From: an uncultured Chlorobiales bacterium
Lineage (GTDB): Bacteria > Bacteroidota > Chlorobiia > Chlorobiales > Chlorobiaceae
Length of the DNA stretch: 64,000 nt
Assembly (NCBI GenBank): GCA_903929135.1
Contig: CAIYTH010000013.1
Span: forward strand, 1 to 64,000
Direction: 5' to 3'
Shown here: in pieces, positions 10,799 to 22,051 of the stretch
Numbering within the stretch: the stretch's first letter is position 1
Layout: every line of letters starts with the position of its first letter
Translations under genes and position numbers: made by a program
The notes under the pieces: model-generated
Told to the model about the DNA's origin: nothing
Databases searched by the model: none
What the model saw: only the letters and a program-made list of their open reading frames with translations

Positions 10799-11137
10799 AT
10801 GAAGAAGAATCTGACTACGGGTGTTTTGGTCGCACTGGCCATGAGTGGCGTTTTTGGCGATGTTTCGTTGGCGGCTGACAATGCGCCGGCTCCCCGCCCT
10901 GCGCCGGCCGTCGAAAGGAAAGCTGATATTCGCGAAGAGCGCGCGGTGAAAAAGGCGGAAGTCCGTGAGGAACGGGTCGAGAAACGGGCTTTCCATCGTG
11001 AGGCGCGTGTCGACAGGCGTGCGGCACATCGCCGGGCTCGAATCGTGCGACGCGCCAAAATACGTAAGGCGCGGGCAATCCGCCGGGCTGAAATGCGGCA
11101 CGAACGGCACGAAATGAGGAGTGCTCCGGGCCGTTAA
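10799..11137 (+). CDS. hypothetical secreted Arg-rich protein
   Basis: MKKNLTTGVLVALAMSGVFGDVSLAADN signal peptide followed by a highly basic R/E/K repeat region. Confidence 0.6.
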   Translation: MKKNLTTGVLVALAMSGVFGDVSLAADNAPAPRPAPAVERKADIREERAVKKAEVREERVEKRAFHREARVDRRAAHRRARIVRRAKIRKARAIRRAEMRHERHEMRSAPGR

Positions 11138-11297
11138 ACCTCGGGTCAGATACAACCAACAACAGGCATTGATGAGGCTGTCTCAGAAGCATTTCCGAGG
11201 CAGCCTTTTCTGTTTGTTCTTCGTTGATGCAGGGTTTTTCTCTGTCATTCTGAGTCCGACGAAGTCGGGCGAAGAATCCAGAATTCATGGATCCTTT

Positions 11298-11608
11298 GCT
11301 TCGCGGGGATCGTAGCTTCTGATGCAATCGGAATGACATGCCATACGAAGACCCTGAATATTAAAACCGGGGATGGATCCTTCACTTCGTTCAGGATGAC
11401 ATGCCGGACGGAACCCCTGAAAATGGGTTGGATGCTTCACATCGCTATGCTTCGTGGGGAGCGTAGCTTCCGATGCAATCGGAATGACATGCCGGACGAA
11501 GACCCTGAATATTACAACCGGGGATGGATCCTTCACTTCGTTCAGGATGACATACCGGACGGAACCCCTGAAAATGGGTTGGATGCTTCACATCACCATG
11601 CTTCGTCC
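11298..11608 (+). repeat. 151-bp tandem repeat, about 2 copies
   Basis: GCTTCG(C/T)GGGGA(T/G)CGTAGCTTC... starts at 11298 and 11449, with a third start at 11600; includes GGATCCTTCACTTCGTTCAGGATGACA. Confidence 0.9.
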
Positions 11609-11719
11609 AGAGGAATTTTCTGGAAGGATACCTGATTCATTGCAATTGGAAGCATGGCAACCGGGAGATTTATTCAGGAGCGTCCCCAGGGTTTCAGTTC
11701 ACCACAATGGAGAAATGAC

Positions 11720-12205
11720 ATGGACAAGCAGGCAAAGATGACGATCTGCCTTTGGTACGACGGCGGCGCTGAGGAGGCAGCGCGATTTTATGCGAAGACT
11801 TTTCCGGATTCATCTGTCGGCGCGGTGCATCATGCGCCGGGAGACTATCCTGCCGGGAAAAAAGGGGATGTGCTGACGGTCGAGTTTACGGTGATGGGAA
11901 TTCCCTGCCTCGGGCTCAACGGCGGCCCTGCGTTCAGGCACAATGAATCGTTTTCGTTCCAGGTCGCAACCGCCGACCAAGCCGAAACCGATCGTTACTG
12001 GAACGCCATTGTCGGCAATGGCGGCGAAGAGAGTGCGTGCGGGTGGTGCAGGGACAAATGGGGCCTGTCGTGGCAGATTACGCCGGTCGCCCTCACCGAA
12101 GCGGTGACCGACCCCGATCGCGTCGCTGCCAGGCGCGCGTTCGATGCGATGATGGAGATGAAAAAGATCGACATCGCTGCAATCGAGGCGGCGCGCCGCG
12201 GTTGA
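11720..12205 (+). CDS. VOC family protein (PhnB / 3-demethylubiquinone methyltransferase-like fold)
   Basis: MTICLWYDGGAEEAARFYAKTFPDSSVG...GLNGGPAFRHNESFSFQV...CGWCRDKWGLSWQITP. Confidence 0.9.
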   Translation: MDKQAKMTICLWYDGGAEEAARFYAKTFPDSSVGAVHHAPGDYPAGKKGDVLTVEFTVMGIPCLGLNGGPAFRHNESFSFQVATADQAETDRYWNAIVGNGGEESACGWCRDKWGLSWQITPVALTEAVTDPDRVAARRAFDAMMEMKKIDIAAIEAARRG

Positions 12206-12267
12206 GGTTGCGCGAGGATGATTTGCCCGTGAAAGGGTTTATTCAGCAAACGCAAACAGGGAGGCAA

Positions 12268-12516
12268 ATGGGAAGGACGTATGAGGTGGGCGACGATTAT
12301 TTCAGGGAAAAAATAATGGCCGCTGTTTTTCTGGGATTCCGTATCGCCAACAATCCGTCATCGGTGACGGTTCATCCCGAACTCATGATGAAGATCAGGG
12401 AGAATTTCAGGAACAAAGCTGTCGGTCCGAAACGTGTGGGCGACTCGGAGGTGTTCTGTGGACTGACGGTGATCGAAGATGCGACGAAAGAGAAGGATCA
12501 TCTCTCTGTCAGTTAA
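12268..12516 (+). CDS. small hypothetical protein
   Basis: MGRTYEVGDDYFREKIMAAVFLGFRIANNPSS...; in-frame ATG inside a longer ORF that overlaps the VOC gene. Confidence 0.4.
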   Translation: MGRTYEVGDDYFREKIMAAVFLGFRIANNPSSVTVHPELMMKIRENFRNKAVGPKRVGDSEVFCGLTVIEDATKEKDHLSVS

Positions 12517-12527
12517 GCCATCTAAAG

Positions 12528-12667
12528 GGCACCTCTGAAAACCTATTGCGCGTCCTGATTGCTGCGTTGGGTGGTGCTCGAAATCCTCATGTACTCTGTG
12601 TACACTCCGGTTCCTGCGCTCCATCCGTCTTGCACTAAGGCCGCTCATGACACTTTTCAGATGCGCC
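12528..12667. mobile_element. 140-bp MITE-like palindromic repeat (copy 1) with 6-bp flanking direct repeat CTAAAG
   Basis: GGCACCTCTGAAAA...TTTTCAGATGCGCC termini, centre GTACTCTGTGTAC, CTAAAG on both sides; related copy at 46888-47027. Confidence 0.85.
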
Positions 12668-12851
12668 CTAAAGCAACGTCGACTAAGGGCATTTGCACGG
12701 TAAGTGGAATAATCCGGATCGCTCCCCGCCAGGCAATGGCAGGATGGGGCGGCCCCAGGCCCAAACAATTGGGTTTTTCGGGGCAGGTTGTTTAGCTTGG
12801 CAGGTCAACCGGCGGCGAGACCGTCTTGCGCCTTTACCAGGATCCCTGTTC

Positions 12852-14746
<1,895 letters not shown>

Positions 14747-14747
14747 T

Positions 14748-14880
14748 GGCACCTCTGAAAGTGGTCGGGAGTGTGTGGCGCTCTAAACGATAATTCATGT
14801 CATTCTGAGCCCGACTTGTCGGGGGAAGAATCCATAATTGTCCTTCGGGAAGATGGATTCTTCGCTTCGCTCAGAATGAC
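14748..14880. repeat. Composite repeat: solo GGCACCTCTGAAA arm followed by REP-type hairpin (14799-14880)
   Basis: GTCATTCTGAGC...GAAGAATCC...GGATTCTTCGCTTCGCTCAGAATGAC inverted repeat; arm identical to the first 13 nt of 12528. Confidence 0.8.
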
Positions 14881-14959
14881 AGAACGGCTGTTTTCGTTTT
14901 CTGGTGATAGTTGGTTTCAGGGATGTGAGCTAAGCAGCTCCTCAACATTGACTTGTGCG

Positions 14960-15271
14960 ATGGCTTTGATGGACATCACGGTGGTGCCGCTCGGCACCGG
15001 GCAGGGAAGCCTCAGCCCCTGGATCGCCGGACTCGAGGCGCTCCTTGGGAAGAGCGGGCTCCCGTTTCGACTCCACGATATGGGCACGACCGTCGAGGGC
15101 TCGGCGGACGAGCTTTTCTCCGTCGCCCGCCAGCTCCACGAATACAGTTTCCAGCAGGGTGCCCCGAGGGTCTACACCGTCGTGAAGGTCGACGACCGGC
15201 GCGACAGGAGCGTCTCGATCGGCGACAAGGTGGCCTCGGTCGAAGCCCGCAGAGCCGCACAGGATATATGA
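14960..15271 (+). CDS. MTH1187/YkoF-type thiamine-binding family protein
   Basis: [58 protein letters not shown]. Confidence 0.8.
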   Translation: MALMDITVVPLGTGQGSLSPWIAGLEALLGKSGLPFRLHDMGTTVEGSADELFSVARQLHEYSFQQGAPRVYTVVKVDDRRDRSVSIGDKVASVEARRAAQDI

Positions 15272-15341
15272 AAAATATTTTTATCTTCGAGTTCTCAATA
15301 TTCGGGGTTGCCAGCAGCAACACATACAAGGAAATAACGCC

Positions 15342-16604
15342 ATGATGCCGGTTTCAAGCGATTGCCAGAATCTCAAGGAGGACAACGTAACCCAGAGCTT
15401 CTGCGGACTGGCCTGCGTCGGATGGCTCTACCAGAAGATCAAGGACAGCTTCTTCCTCGTCCTCGGCACCCACACCTGCGCCCATTTCCTCCAGAACGCC
15501 CTCGGCATGATGATCTTCGCCAAACCCAGGTTCGGCGTCGCCCTGATCGAGGAGATGGATCTTGCAAGGGAGGAGCCGAAGCTCGAACAGATCATCGCGG
15601 AGATCAGGCGCGACCACAATCCGTCGGTCATTTTCCTGCTTTCATCATGCACCCCCGAGGTGATGAAGGTCGACTTCAAGGGCCTCGCCCATTCGCTCAG
15701 CAGCGAAGAGACCCCGGTGCTTTTCGTGCCGGCCAGCGGTCTCGTGTTCAACTTCACCCAGGCAGAGGATTCGGTGCTCCAGGCGCTGGTGCCGTATTGC
15801 CCGGAAGCTCCTGCCGGAGACAAGAAAGTGGTGTTCGTCGGTTCGGTGAACGACATGACTGCCGACGATATGCGGGCCGAAGCAGAACAGCTCGGTATCC
15901 CCGTGGGCGGATTCCTGCCTGAAAGCCGCTTCGACCGGCTTCCGGCCGTCGGCCCCGACACGGTGCTCGCCCCGATCCAGCCCTACCTTTCACGAGTCTG
16001 CTCCCGCCTGAGCCGCGAACGCGGTGCGCAGGTGCTCACCTCGCTTTTCCCGTTCGGCCCCGACGGCACCCGTGCCTTCTGGGAGGACCTGGCCGCCATG
16101 TTCGGCAAGACGGTCGACCTTGCCGACCGTGAAAAGGCTGCGTGGCAGAAGATCGGCGAGCAGACCGCGCTGCTCAGGGGCAAGAAGATCTTCCTGACGG
16201 CCGACACCATGATGGAGCTGCCGCTCGCCCGCTTCCTCAAGCATGCAGGCGCCGACGTCGTCGAATGCAGCAGCGCCTATATCAACAAGAAGTTCCACGC
16301 ACGGGAGCTCGAGGCGCTCGACGGGGTCAGGGTCGTCGAACAGCCCAACTTCCACCGCCAGCTCGAAGAGGTCAAACGGACCAGGCCCGACATGATCGTC
16401 ACCTCGCTCATGACGGCAAACCCATTCGTCGGAAACGGCTTCGTCGTCAAATGGAGCATGGAGTTCACCCTCATGTCGATCCACAGCTGGTCGGGTGTTT
16501 TCACCCTCGCGAACCTGTTTGTCGCTCCGCTCCTGCGCCGCAAGAGCCTGCCGGAGTTCGACGATTCGGTCTGGCTTGAAGGGGTGATGCCCAGCTCGAA
16601 ATAA
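15342..16604 (+). CDS. bchN: light-independent protochlorophyllide reductase subunit N
   Basis: [55 protein letters not shown]. Confidence 0.96.
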   Translation: MMPVSSDCQNLKEDNVTQSFCGLACVGWLYQKIKDSFFLVLGTHTCAHFLQNALGMMIFAKPRFGVALIEEMDLAREEPKLEQIIAEIRRDHNPSVIFLLSSCTPEVMKVDFKGLAHSLSSEETPVLFVPASGLVFNFTQAEDSVLQALVPYCPEAPAGDKKVVFVGSVNDMTADDMRAEAEQLGIPVGGFLPESRFDRLPAVGPDTVLAPIQPYLSRVCSRLSRERGAQVLTSLFPFGPDGTRAFWEDLAAMFGKTVDLADREKAAWQKIGEQTALLRGKKIFLTADTMMELPLARFLKHAGADVVECSSAYINKKFHARELEALDGVRVVEQPNFHRQLEEVKRTRPDMIVTSLMTANPFVGNGFVVKWSMEFTLMSIHSWSGVFTLANLFVAPLLRRKSLPEFDDSVWLEGVMPSSK

Positions 16605-16632
16605 ATTCAATGACGAAAACAAACGAACAATC

Positions 16633-18237
16633 ATGCGTTTAGCTTTCTGGCTGTATGAAGGGACCGCACTCCACGGGGTAAGCCGTGTGACCAACAGCAT
16701 GAAGGGGGTCCACACCGTCTACCACGCCCCCCAGGGAGACGACTACATTACGGCCACCTACACGATGCTCGAAAGGACGCCCGATTTTCCGAAGCTCTCC
16801 ATCAGCGTGGTTCGCGGCCAGGACCTTGCCCGCGGCACTTCGCGCCTTCCCGGTACCGTCAAGCAGGTCGACGAGCACTACAACCCTGAACTGATCGTGG
16901 TCGCACCGAGCTGCAGCACGGCGCTTCTCCAGGAGGACCTCGCCCAGATGGCGCGCTCTTCAGGAGTCGCGGACGAGAAGATCATGGTCTACGCGGTCAA
17001 TCCCTTCAGGGTCTCGGAGAACGAGGCTGCAGAAGGGCTCTTCACCGAGCTGGTGAAACGCTACGCAGCCGACTGCCCCAAGACCGAAAAGCCGTCAGTC
17101 AACCTGCTCGGGTTCACCTCGCTGGGTTTCCACCTCCGCGCGAACCTGACGAGCCTCCGCCGCATGCTGGCCACCCTCGGCGTCGAGGTCAACGTCACGG
17201 CTCCCTGGGGCGCCGGCGTTTCGGACCTGAAGAGGCTTCCCGCCGCCTGGATCAACATCGCCCCGTACCGCGAAATCGGCTGCAATGCCGCCGCTTACCT
17301 GAAGGAGACCTTCGGGATGCCCTCCGTGACCGAAGCCCCGATCGGCGTGCTGGCCACCACGCGCTGGCTGAAGGCCATCATCGAAGAGATCAACCGGATT
17401 GCCGCAGAGCGCGGCGTTCCGCCGATTGCGATGCCCGAGATGCGCAAATTCTCGCTCGACGGCCAGAGCGCACCGAGCGGCGTTCCGTGGTTCGCGAGGA
17501 CCGCCGACATGGAGAGCTTCAGCAACAAGCGAGCTTTCGTTTTCGGCGACGCCACCCAGGTCGTCGGCGTGGTGAAGTTCCTCAAGGCTGAACTCGGCAT
17601 GAAGATCATCGGTGCAGGCACCTATCTGGCCAGCCAGGCCGACTGGGTCCGTTCGCAGCTCCAGGGCTACCTGCCGGGCGAACTCATGGTGACCGACAAG
17701 TTCCAGGAGGTCGCGCAGTTCATCGAGGACGAGATGCCGGAACTGGTCTGCGGCACCCAGATGGAGCGTCACAGCTGCCGGAAGCTCGACGCGCCCTGCA
17801 TGGTCATTTCGCCTCCGACCCATATCGAGAACCACCTGCTCGGCTACTACCCCTTCTTCGGGTTCGACGGTGCCGATGTCATTGCCGACAGGGTCTATAC
17901 CTCGGCAAAGCTCGGCCTCGAGAAGCACCTCATCGATTTCTTCGGCGATGCCGGACTCGAATACGAGGAGCCGGAAACGGCGACCGTTTCGTCCAACGGC
18001 ACGGCAGGGGCCCATGGCGAAGAAGCCGTGAGCTCGCCCGCTGCTGCGGGAGCCGCCGCCCCTTCAGCCTCCGGCGAGATGGGCTGGACCGACGAAGCGG
18101 AGAAGATGCTGAACAAGGTGCCGTTCTTCGTGCGCAAGAAGGTGCGCAAGAACACCGAGAACTTTGCCCGCGAGATCGGCGAGCCGCTCATTTCGGCCGA
18201 CGTGTTTCGCAAGGCAAAGGAACATTTGGGCGGGTAA
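16633..18237 (+). CDS. bchB: light-independent protochlorophyllide reductase subunit B
   Basis: [50 protein letters not shown]-terminal [20 protein letters not shown]. Confidence 0.97.
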   Translation: MRLAFWLYEGTALHGVSRVTNSMKGVHTVYHAPQGDDYITATYTMLERTPDFPKLSISVVRGQDLARGTSRLPGTVKQVDEHYNPELIVVAPSCSTALLQEDLAQMARSSGVADEKIMVYAVNPFRVSENEAAEGLFTELVKRYAADCPKTEKPSVNLLGFTSLGFHLRANLTSLRRMLATLGVEVNVTAPWGAGVSDLKRLPAAWINIAPYREIGCNAAAYLKETFGMPSVTEAPIGVLATTRWLKAIIEEINRIAAERGVPPIAMPEMRKFSLDGQSAPSGVPWFARTADMESFSNKRAFVFGDATQVVGVVKFLKAELGMKIIGAGTYLASQADWVRSQLQGYLPGELMVTDKFQEVAQFIEDEMPELVCGTQMERHSCRKLDAPCMVISPPTHIENHLLGYYPFFGFDGADVIADRVYTSAKLGLEKHLIDFFGDAGLEYEEPETATVSSNGTAGAHGEEAVSSPAAAGAAAPSASGEMGWTDEAEKMLNKVPFFVRKKVRKNTENFAREIGEPLISADVFRKAKEHLGG

Positions 18238-18279
18238 GGCACCATGAAAAAGCTGTTCCGCGACCCGATTGCTGCGTTG
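18238..18279. repeat. Left-end fragment of the 140-bp palindromic element
   Basis: GGCACCATGAAAAAGCTGTTCCGCGACCCGATTGCTGCGTTG aligns without gaps over 42 nt with 12528-12569. Confidence 0.75.
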
Positions 18280-18285
18280 CCTGAT

Positions 18286-18375
18286 GTCATCCTGAACGAA
18301 GCAACGCGAAGTGAAGGATCCAGGGTAAGCCATAGATGTCGGTGATGATGGATTCTTCGCTTCGCTCAGAATGAC
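18286..18375. repeat. REP-type hairpin (GTCATCCTGAACG...AGAATGAC)
   Basis: GTCATCCTGAACGAAG...GAAGGATCC / GGATTCTTCGCTTCGCTCAGAATGAC; same family as 14799-14880. Confidence 0.8.
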
Positions 18376-18471
18376 AGCTTTCGGCGTTAACTTTCTCTGC
18401 ATTCGTTCAGGATTTTCCCGGGAATGTCATGAGGTTCATTATTAACCAAACCATTTGACCTTTATTCAACC

Positions 18472-19302
18472 ATGAGTTTAGTATTGGCCGTATACGGTAA
18501 GGGTGGCATCGGCAAGAGCACGACCAGCGCGAACATTTCGGCGGCACTCGCCATAAAAGGGGCCAAGGTGCTCCAGATCGGCTGCGATCCGAAGCACGAC
18601 AGCACCTTCCCGATCACCGGAAAGCTTCAGAAGACCGTCATCGAAGCTCTTGAAGAGGTTGATTTCCATCACGAGGAGCGTACCCCGGAAGATATCATCG
18701 AACCCGGTTTTGCCGGCATCGACGGTCTCGAGGCGGGCGGTCCCCCTGCAGGCAGCGGTTGCGGCGGCTATGTCGTCGGCGAATCGGTCTCCCTGCTCCA
18801 GGAGATGGGCCTGTACGACAAGTATGACGTGATCCTGTTCGACGTTCTCGGCGACGTGGTCTGCGGCGGCTTCAGCGCCCCGCTGAACTATGCCGACTAC
18901 GCGATCATCATCGCCACCAACGACTTCGACAGCATTTTCGCTGCCAACCGCCTCTGCATGGCCATCCAGCAGAAGAGCGTGCGCTACAAGGTGCAGCTCG
19001 CCGGCATCGTGGCAAACCGGGTCGACTACACCACAGGCGGCGGCACCAACATGCTTGACCAGTTCGCCGAACAGGTCGGCACGCGCCTGCTGGCCAAGGT
19101 GCCTTACCACGAACTCATCAGAAAGAGCCGTTTCGCCGGCAAGACCATGTTCGCCATGGACGACAGCGAAGCGGGCAAGGCAGAGTGCCTCGTGCCGTAC
19201 AACGAGATCGCCGATGCGATCCTGTCGAAGCAGCCGCAGGCCTCCGTGCCGAAACCGATCGGCGACCGCGAAATCTTCGAAATCGTCGGCGGCTGGCAAT
19301 AA
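18472..19302 (+). CDS. bchL: light-independent protochlorophyllide reductase iron-sulfur ATP-binding protein
   Basis: [27 protein letters not shown]...[11 protein letters not shown] (NifH-like). Confidence 0.97.
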   Translation: MSLVLAVYGKGGIGKSTTSANISAALAIKGAKVLQIGCDPKHDSTFPITGKLQKTVIEALEEVDFHHEERTPEDIIEPGFAGIDGLEAGGPPAGSGCGGYVVGESVSLLQEMGLYDKYDVILFDVLGDVVCGGFSAPLNYADYAIIIATNDFDSIFAANRLCMAIQQKSVRYKVQLAGIVANRVDYTTGGGTNMLDQFAEQVGTRLLAKVPYHELIRKSRFAGKTMFAMDDSEAGKAECLVPYNEIADAILSKQPQASVPKPIGDREIFEIVGGWQ

Positions 19303-19359
19303 ATGAGCCTCCGGGCCTTTTGAACAATCGCGCTGTTCATTATATTTCAAGAGTCTGAG

Positions 19360-19386
19360 AAGGCGGACCCCCCGTTCCGCCTTTCT
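19360..19386 (+). terminator. Putative terminator of bchL
   Basis: AAGGCGGA-N8-TCCGCCTT followed by TCTT. Confidence 0.6.
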
Positions 19387-19678
19387 TCGTTTCCGGCAAT
19401 CCGGGAATATCTTGACACCCTTGCTTTTCCGGTTTTCCTTCGCAGGGTCCTGGCAGACCTCTGCGCTTCAGGCGTTTGTATTGCTTTCCCCCAGGCAACG
19501 ACAAAACCATGAGCAATCCACCTCCATCCTACATTCCTCCACACGGCAACTCTTGCGATTTGCGCTCTTTTCGGAAGGCCGAAATTGTTGATGGCCTGAC
19601 AATACATCTCCCTGAACGATATCAGGAAGAGCGTTCCGGCAAAGCGGTAAACGATGAACAGGAAGCCGTTTCGATGCC

Positions 19679-20212
19679 ATGAGTGATCTTCATCAATTGC
19701 TTGCCGGCGGAGACCGGCGCTCGATCGGCAGGGTCACAGAGGCCGTAACCTTGGTGCTGGGCAGCCCAAGCCGGTTTGACCAGCTTATCGACGGTATGGT
19801 TTCACCCGATCCGGTCGTTCGCATGCGATGTGCCGACGCGGCCGAAAAGGTGACTGCCGTTCGTCCCGACCTGCTGCTGCCGCATCGGCATCTGCTGATC
19901 GACCGGCTGTCGGCATCGGAGCAGCAGGAGGTGCGCTGGCATGTCGCCCCTATGCTGCTGCGCCTGCCGTTAACCGATGACGAAGAGGATAAGGTCATGG
20001 GCCTGCTCATCGAATACTCCCGCGACAGGAGCCGTATCGTCAGAACCACGGCCATGCAGGCAATGGCGGACCTTGCCTTCCGGAGCGCCCGGTTTGTTCC
20101 TGAGGTGCTCACCCGGATTGAGGCGCTGACGGCGACAGGTACTCCCGCCATGCGAGCCAGGGGGCGGAGGCTGCTGCACAAACTTGCCTGTATCAACGGT
20201 GCAGAGCGTTGA
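19679..20212 (+). CDS. HEAT-repeat-like protein
   Basis: Alpha-helical repeats: VVRMRCADAAEKV, VRWHVAPMLLRLPL, IVRTTAMQAMADLA. Confidence 0.75.
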   Translation: MSDLHQLLAGGDRRSIGRVTEAVTLVLGSPSRFDQLIDGMVSPDPVVRMRCADAAEKVTAVRPDLLLPHRHLLIDRLSASEQQEVRWHVAPMLLRLPLTDDEEDKVMGLLIEYSRDRSRIVRTTAMQAMADLAFRSARFVPEVLTRIEALTATGTPAMRARGRRLLHKLACINGAER

Positions 20213-20217
20213 TTGCC

Positions 20218-20787
20218 ATGGAGACACGCGAGGAAAAACTGGCACGGGTGCTGACGGAACCGATCGAGGTAGTGGACTATGACCCGTCATGGCCTTCACG
20301 GTTCGAAGAGGAGTGCCGGCACCTGAGGGACTGCCTGCCTCCGGAGCTTGTCGGGCGCATCGATCATTTCGGCAGCACAGCGGTGCCCGGCCTTGCGGCC
20401 AAACCGGTCATCGACATGCTGGTCGAAGTCCGGAGCCTCGACGAGGCCCGTGAACGTATCGTGCCGATCCTCGAAGCCCAGGGGTACGACTACTTCTGGC
20501 GTCCGACCCGCGGCGACGACACTCCGCCATGGTACGCCTGGTTCATCAGGCGCGACGGAGCCGGCAAGAGAACACACCATATCCACATGGTCGAACCCGG
20601 CTCCGAACACTGGGACCGCTTGCTGTTCCGTGACCTCCTCATCGACGTGCTGGAACTCGCCCGGGAGTATGCCGAACTCAAGCGTGCGCTTTGCCTTGCC
20701 ACAAAGGACCGCGTAGCTTACACCAGGGCGAAAGAGGGGTTCATCGAGCGGGTGACCGGAGAGGCGCTTCGGAGCCGCGGAAAATAG
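20218..20787 (+). CDS. GrpB (UPF0157) family nucleotidyltransferase-like protein
   Basis: VDYDPSWPSRFEEECRHLR...IDHFGSTAVPGLAAKPVIDMLVEV. Confidence 0.92.
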   Translation: METREEKLARVLTEPIEVVDYDPSWPSRFEEECRHLRDCLPPELVGRIDHFGSTAVPGLAAKPVIDMLVEVRSLDEARERIVPILEAQGYDYFWRPTRGDDTPPWYAWFIRRDGAGKRTHHIHMVEPGSEHWDRLLFRDLLIDVLELAREYAELKRALCLATKDRVAYTRAKEGFIERVTGEALRSRGK

Positions 20788-20910
20788 CGCATTTCAGGTG
20801 CTTCGCATGCCTCCCGGTGGATGGAATGATTCACAATTGTTTATCTTTTCCTCATCGATCGGCATGTTCCGGTCGAAAAAAATTACCTGAATTCTTTTAA
20901 CGGAGGTTGT

Positions 20911-21348
20911 ATGAACAAATATTTACTGGTGCTGGCAGGCGTTGCGGTTTTCGGCGCGACGGCACATGCGGAACAGAACGCGGCTCCCGCACAGGCCACC
21001 CGCCAGCAGGGCATGGCGATGTGCGGCGGGAGCATGGGGTCGGGGTGCCAGATGCCGGCGATGGTCGAGGTGATGAAACTCGAACGCAAGCTCGCGGCAG
21101 GCGTCCCAGCAGGACAGAAAAAAGCGCTGCTTGCCGAGATCGACAAGAAGATCGCAGCTCTCGAAACAGCTGCAGCCGCAATGCCCTGCGCTTCCACGCC
21201 CGGAATGAAGTCTGGCGCCATGCCCTGCATGCCGGCGCAGCCTCAGGCAGCTCCCCAGTCTTCGGCCTCAGCACCGGGCAGCTCGACCATGACCATGAAC
21301 ATGCCCTGTTGTCCTGAGCCGAACGCCGTACCGGCAACGAAGAAGTAA
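20911..21348 (+). CDS. secreted Met/Cys-rich hypothetical protein
   Basis: Signal peptide MNKYLLVLAGVAVFGATAHA; MAMCGGSMGSGCQMPAM, MPCAS, MPCMP, MTMNMPCC. Confidence 0.7.
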   Translation: MNKYLLVLAGVAVFGATAHAEQNAAPAQATRQQGMAMCGGSMGSGCQMPAMVEVMKLERKLAAGVPAGQKKALLAEIDKKIAALETAAAAMPCASTPGMKSGAMPCMPAQPQAAPQSSASAPGSSTMTMNMPCCPEPNAVPATKK

Positions 21349-21385
21349 CCGGAAGGAAGCGTGGACTCCGGTGTGGGATCCGTGT

Positions 21386-21437
21386 CAACGATAAACGCAG
21401 GAAGCGGGCAAAAGCCCGCTTCCTGCGTTTATCGTTG
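21386..21437. terminator. Bidirectional terminator-like hairpin, 24-bp perfect stem
   Basis: CAACGATAAACGCAGGAAGCGGGC-AAAA-GCCCGCTTCCTGCGTTTATCGTTG between convergent genes. Confidence 0.8.
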
Positions 21438-21455
21438 TGGCCGTGGTTGCGCGGA

Positions 21456-22028
21456 TCAGATGCTGCACGCGTATCGGCAGACAATGGCGCCGCTTTCCTT
21501 GCGGATGTTCTCCCTGATCGAGGTGTTCGGGTTGACCAGCTCACGGAGCAGTGCGATGAAGGTGCCGAGGTAGAAGTTGCCGACCACCGGTTCCGACGGG
21601 AAGGTGACCTTGACGTTGATGTTGGGCGAGGGTTTCGACGAGTAATCGAACTCTCCGCTGCCGGCGAAGGTCCAGGCGTTTTTTGAAATGGCGAACAGCA
21701 ACACCCTGAAGGCCAGGCCTGGCGGAAGGAGTTTGACGATCTTCTGGAACGGCCCGGGGATGCGGACCCTCAGCAGGTACTTCGCCGTGCGTTCTCCGGA
21801 CTCCTTCAGGATCCCGGCCGTCGCGGTTTCGCCGATCTCCTTCTGGAGCGCCGTGACGAGTGCATGGAACTTCGACTCATCGGTCATTTCGGAGGGCAGG
21901 TTGCCGATCCAGTGCCCCTGGCCGGCGTTCGTGAGGATCTCATCGGCGCGGGATTTCCCGTAGGCTGATTCGAGAGCGCCGACGGTCTGTATGATCGAGT
22001 TAGGGCCGATTTTTGATGGAGTACTCAT
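21456..22028 (-). CDS. bchJ: bacteriochlorophyll biosynthesis protein BchJ (V4R-type domain)
   Basis: IQTVGALESAYGKSRADEILTNAGQGHWIGNLPSEMTDESKFHALVTAL...; context with bch genes. Confidence 0.8.
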   Translation of the reverse strand: MSTPSKIGPNSIIQTVGALESAYGKSRADEILTNAGQGHWIGNLPSEMTDESKFHALVTALQKEIGETATAGILKESGERTAKYLLRVRIPGPFQKIVKLLPPGLAFRVLLFAISKNAWTFAGSGEFDYSSKPSPNINVKVTFPSEPVVGNFYLGTFIALLRELVNPNTSIRENIRKESGAIVCRYACSI

Positions 22029-22051
22029 GGATTGGCGTGAAGTTCTGTGGT

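Noticed and set aside
11240-11610. Possible CRISPR array in the repeat block
   Set aside because: Only two long (151-bp) near-identical units with no short regular repeats or unique spacers.
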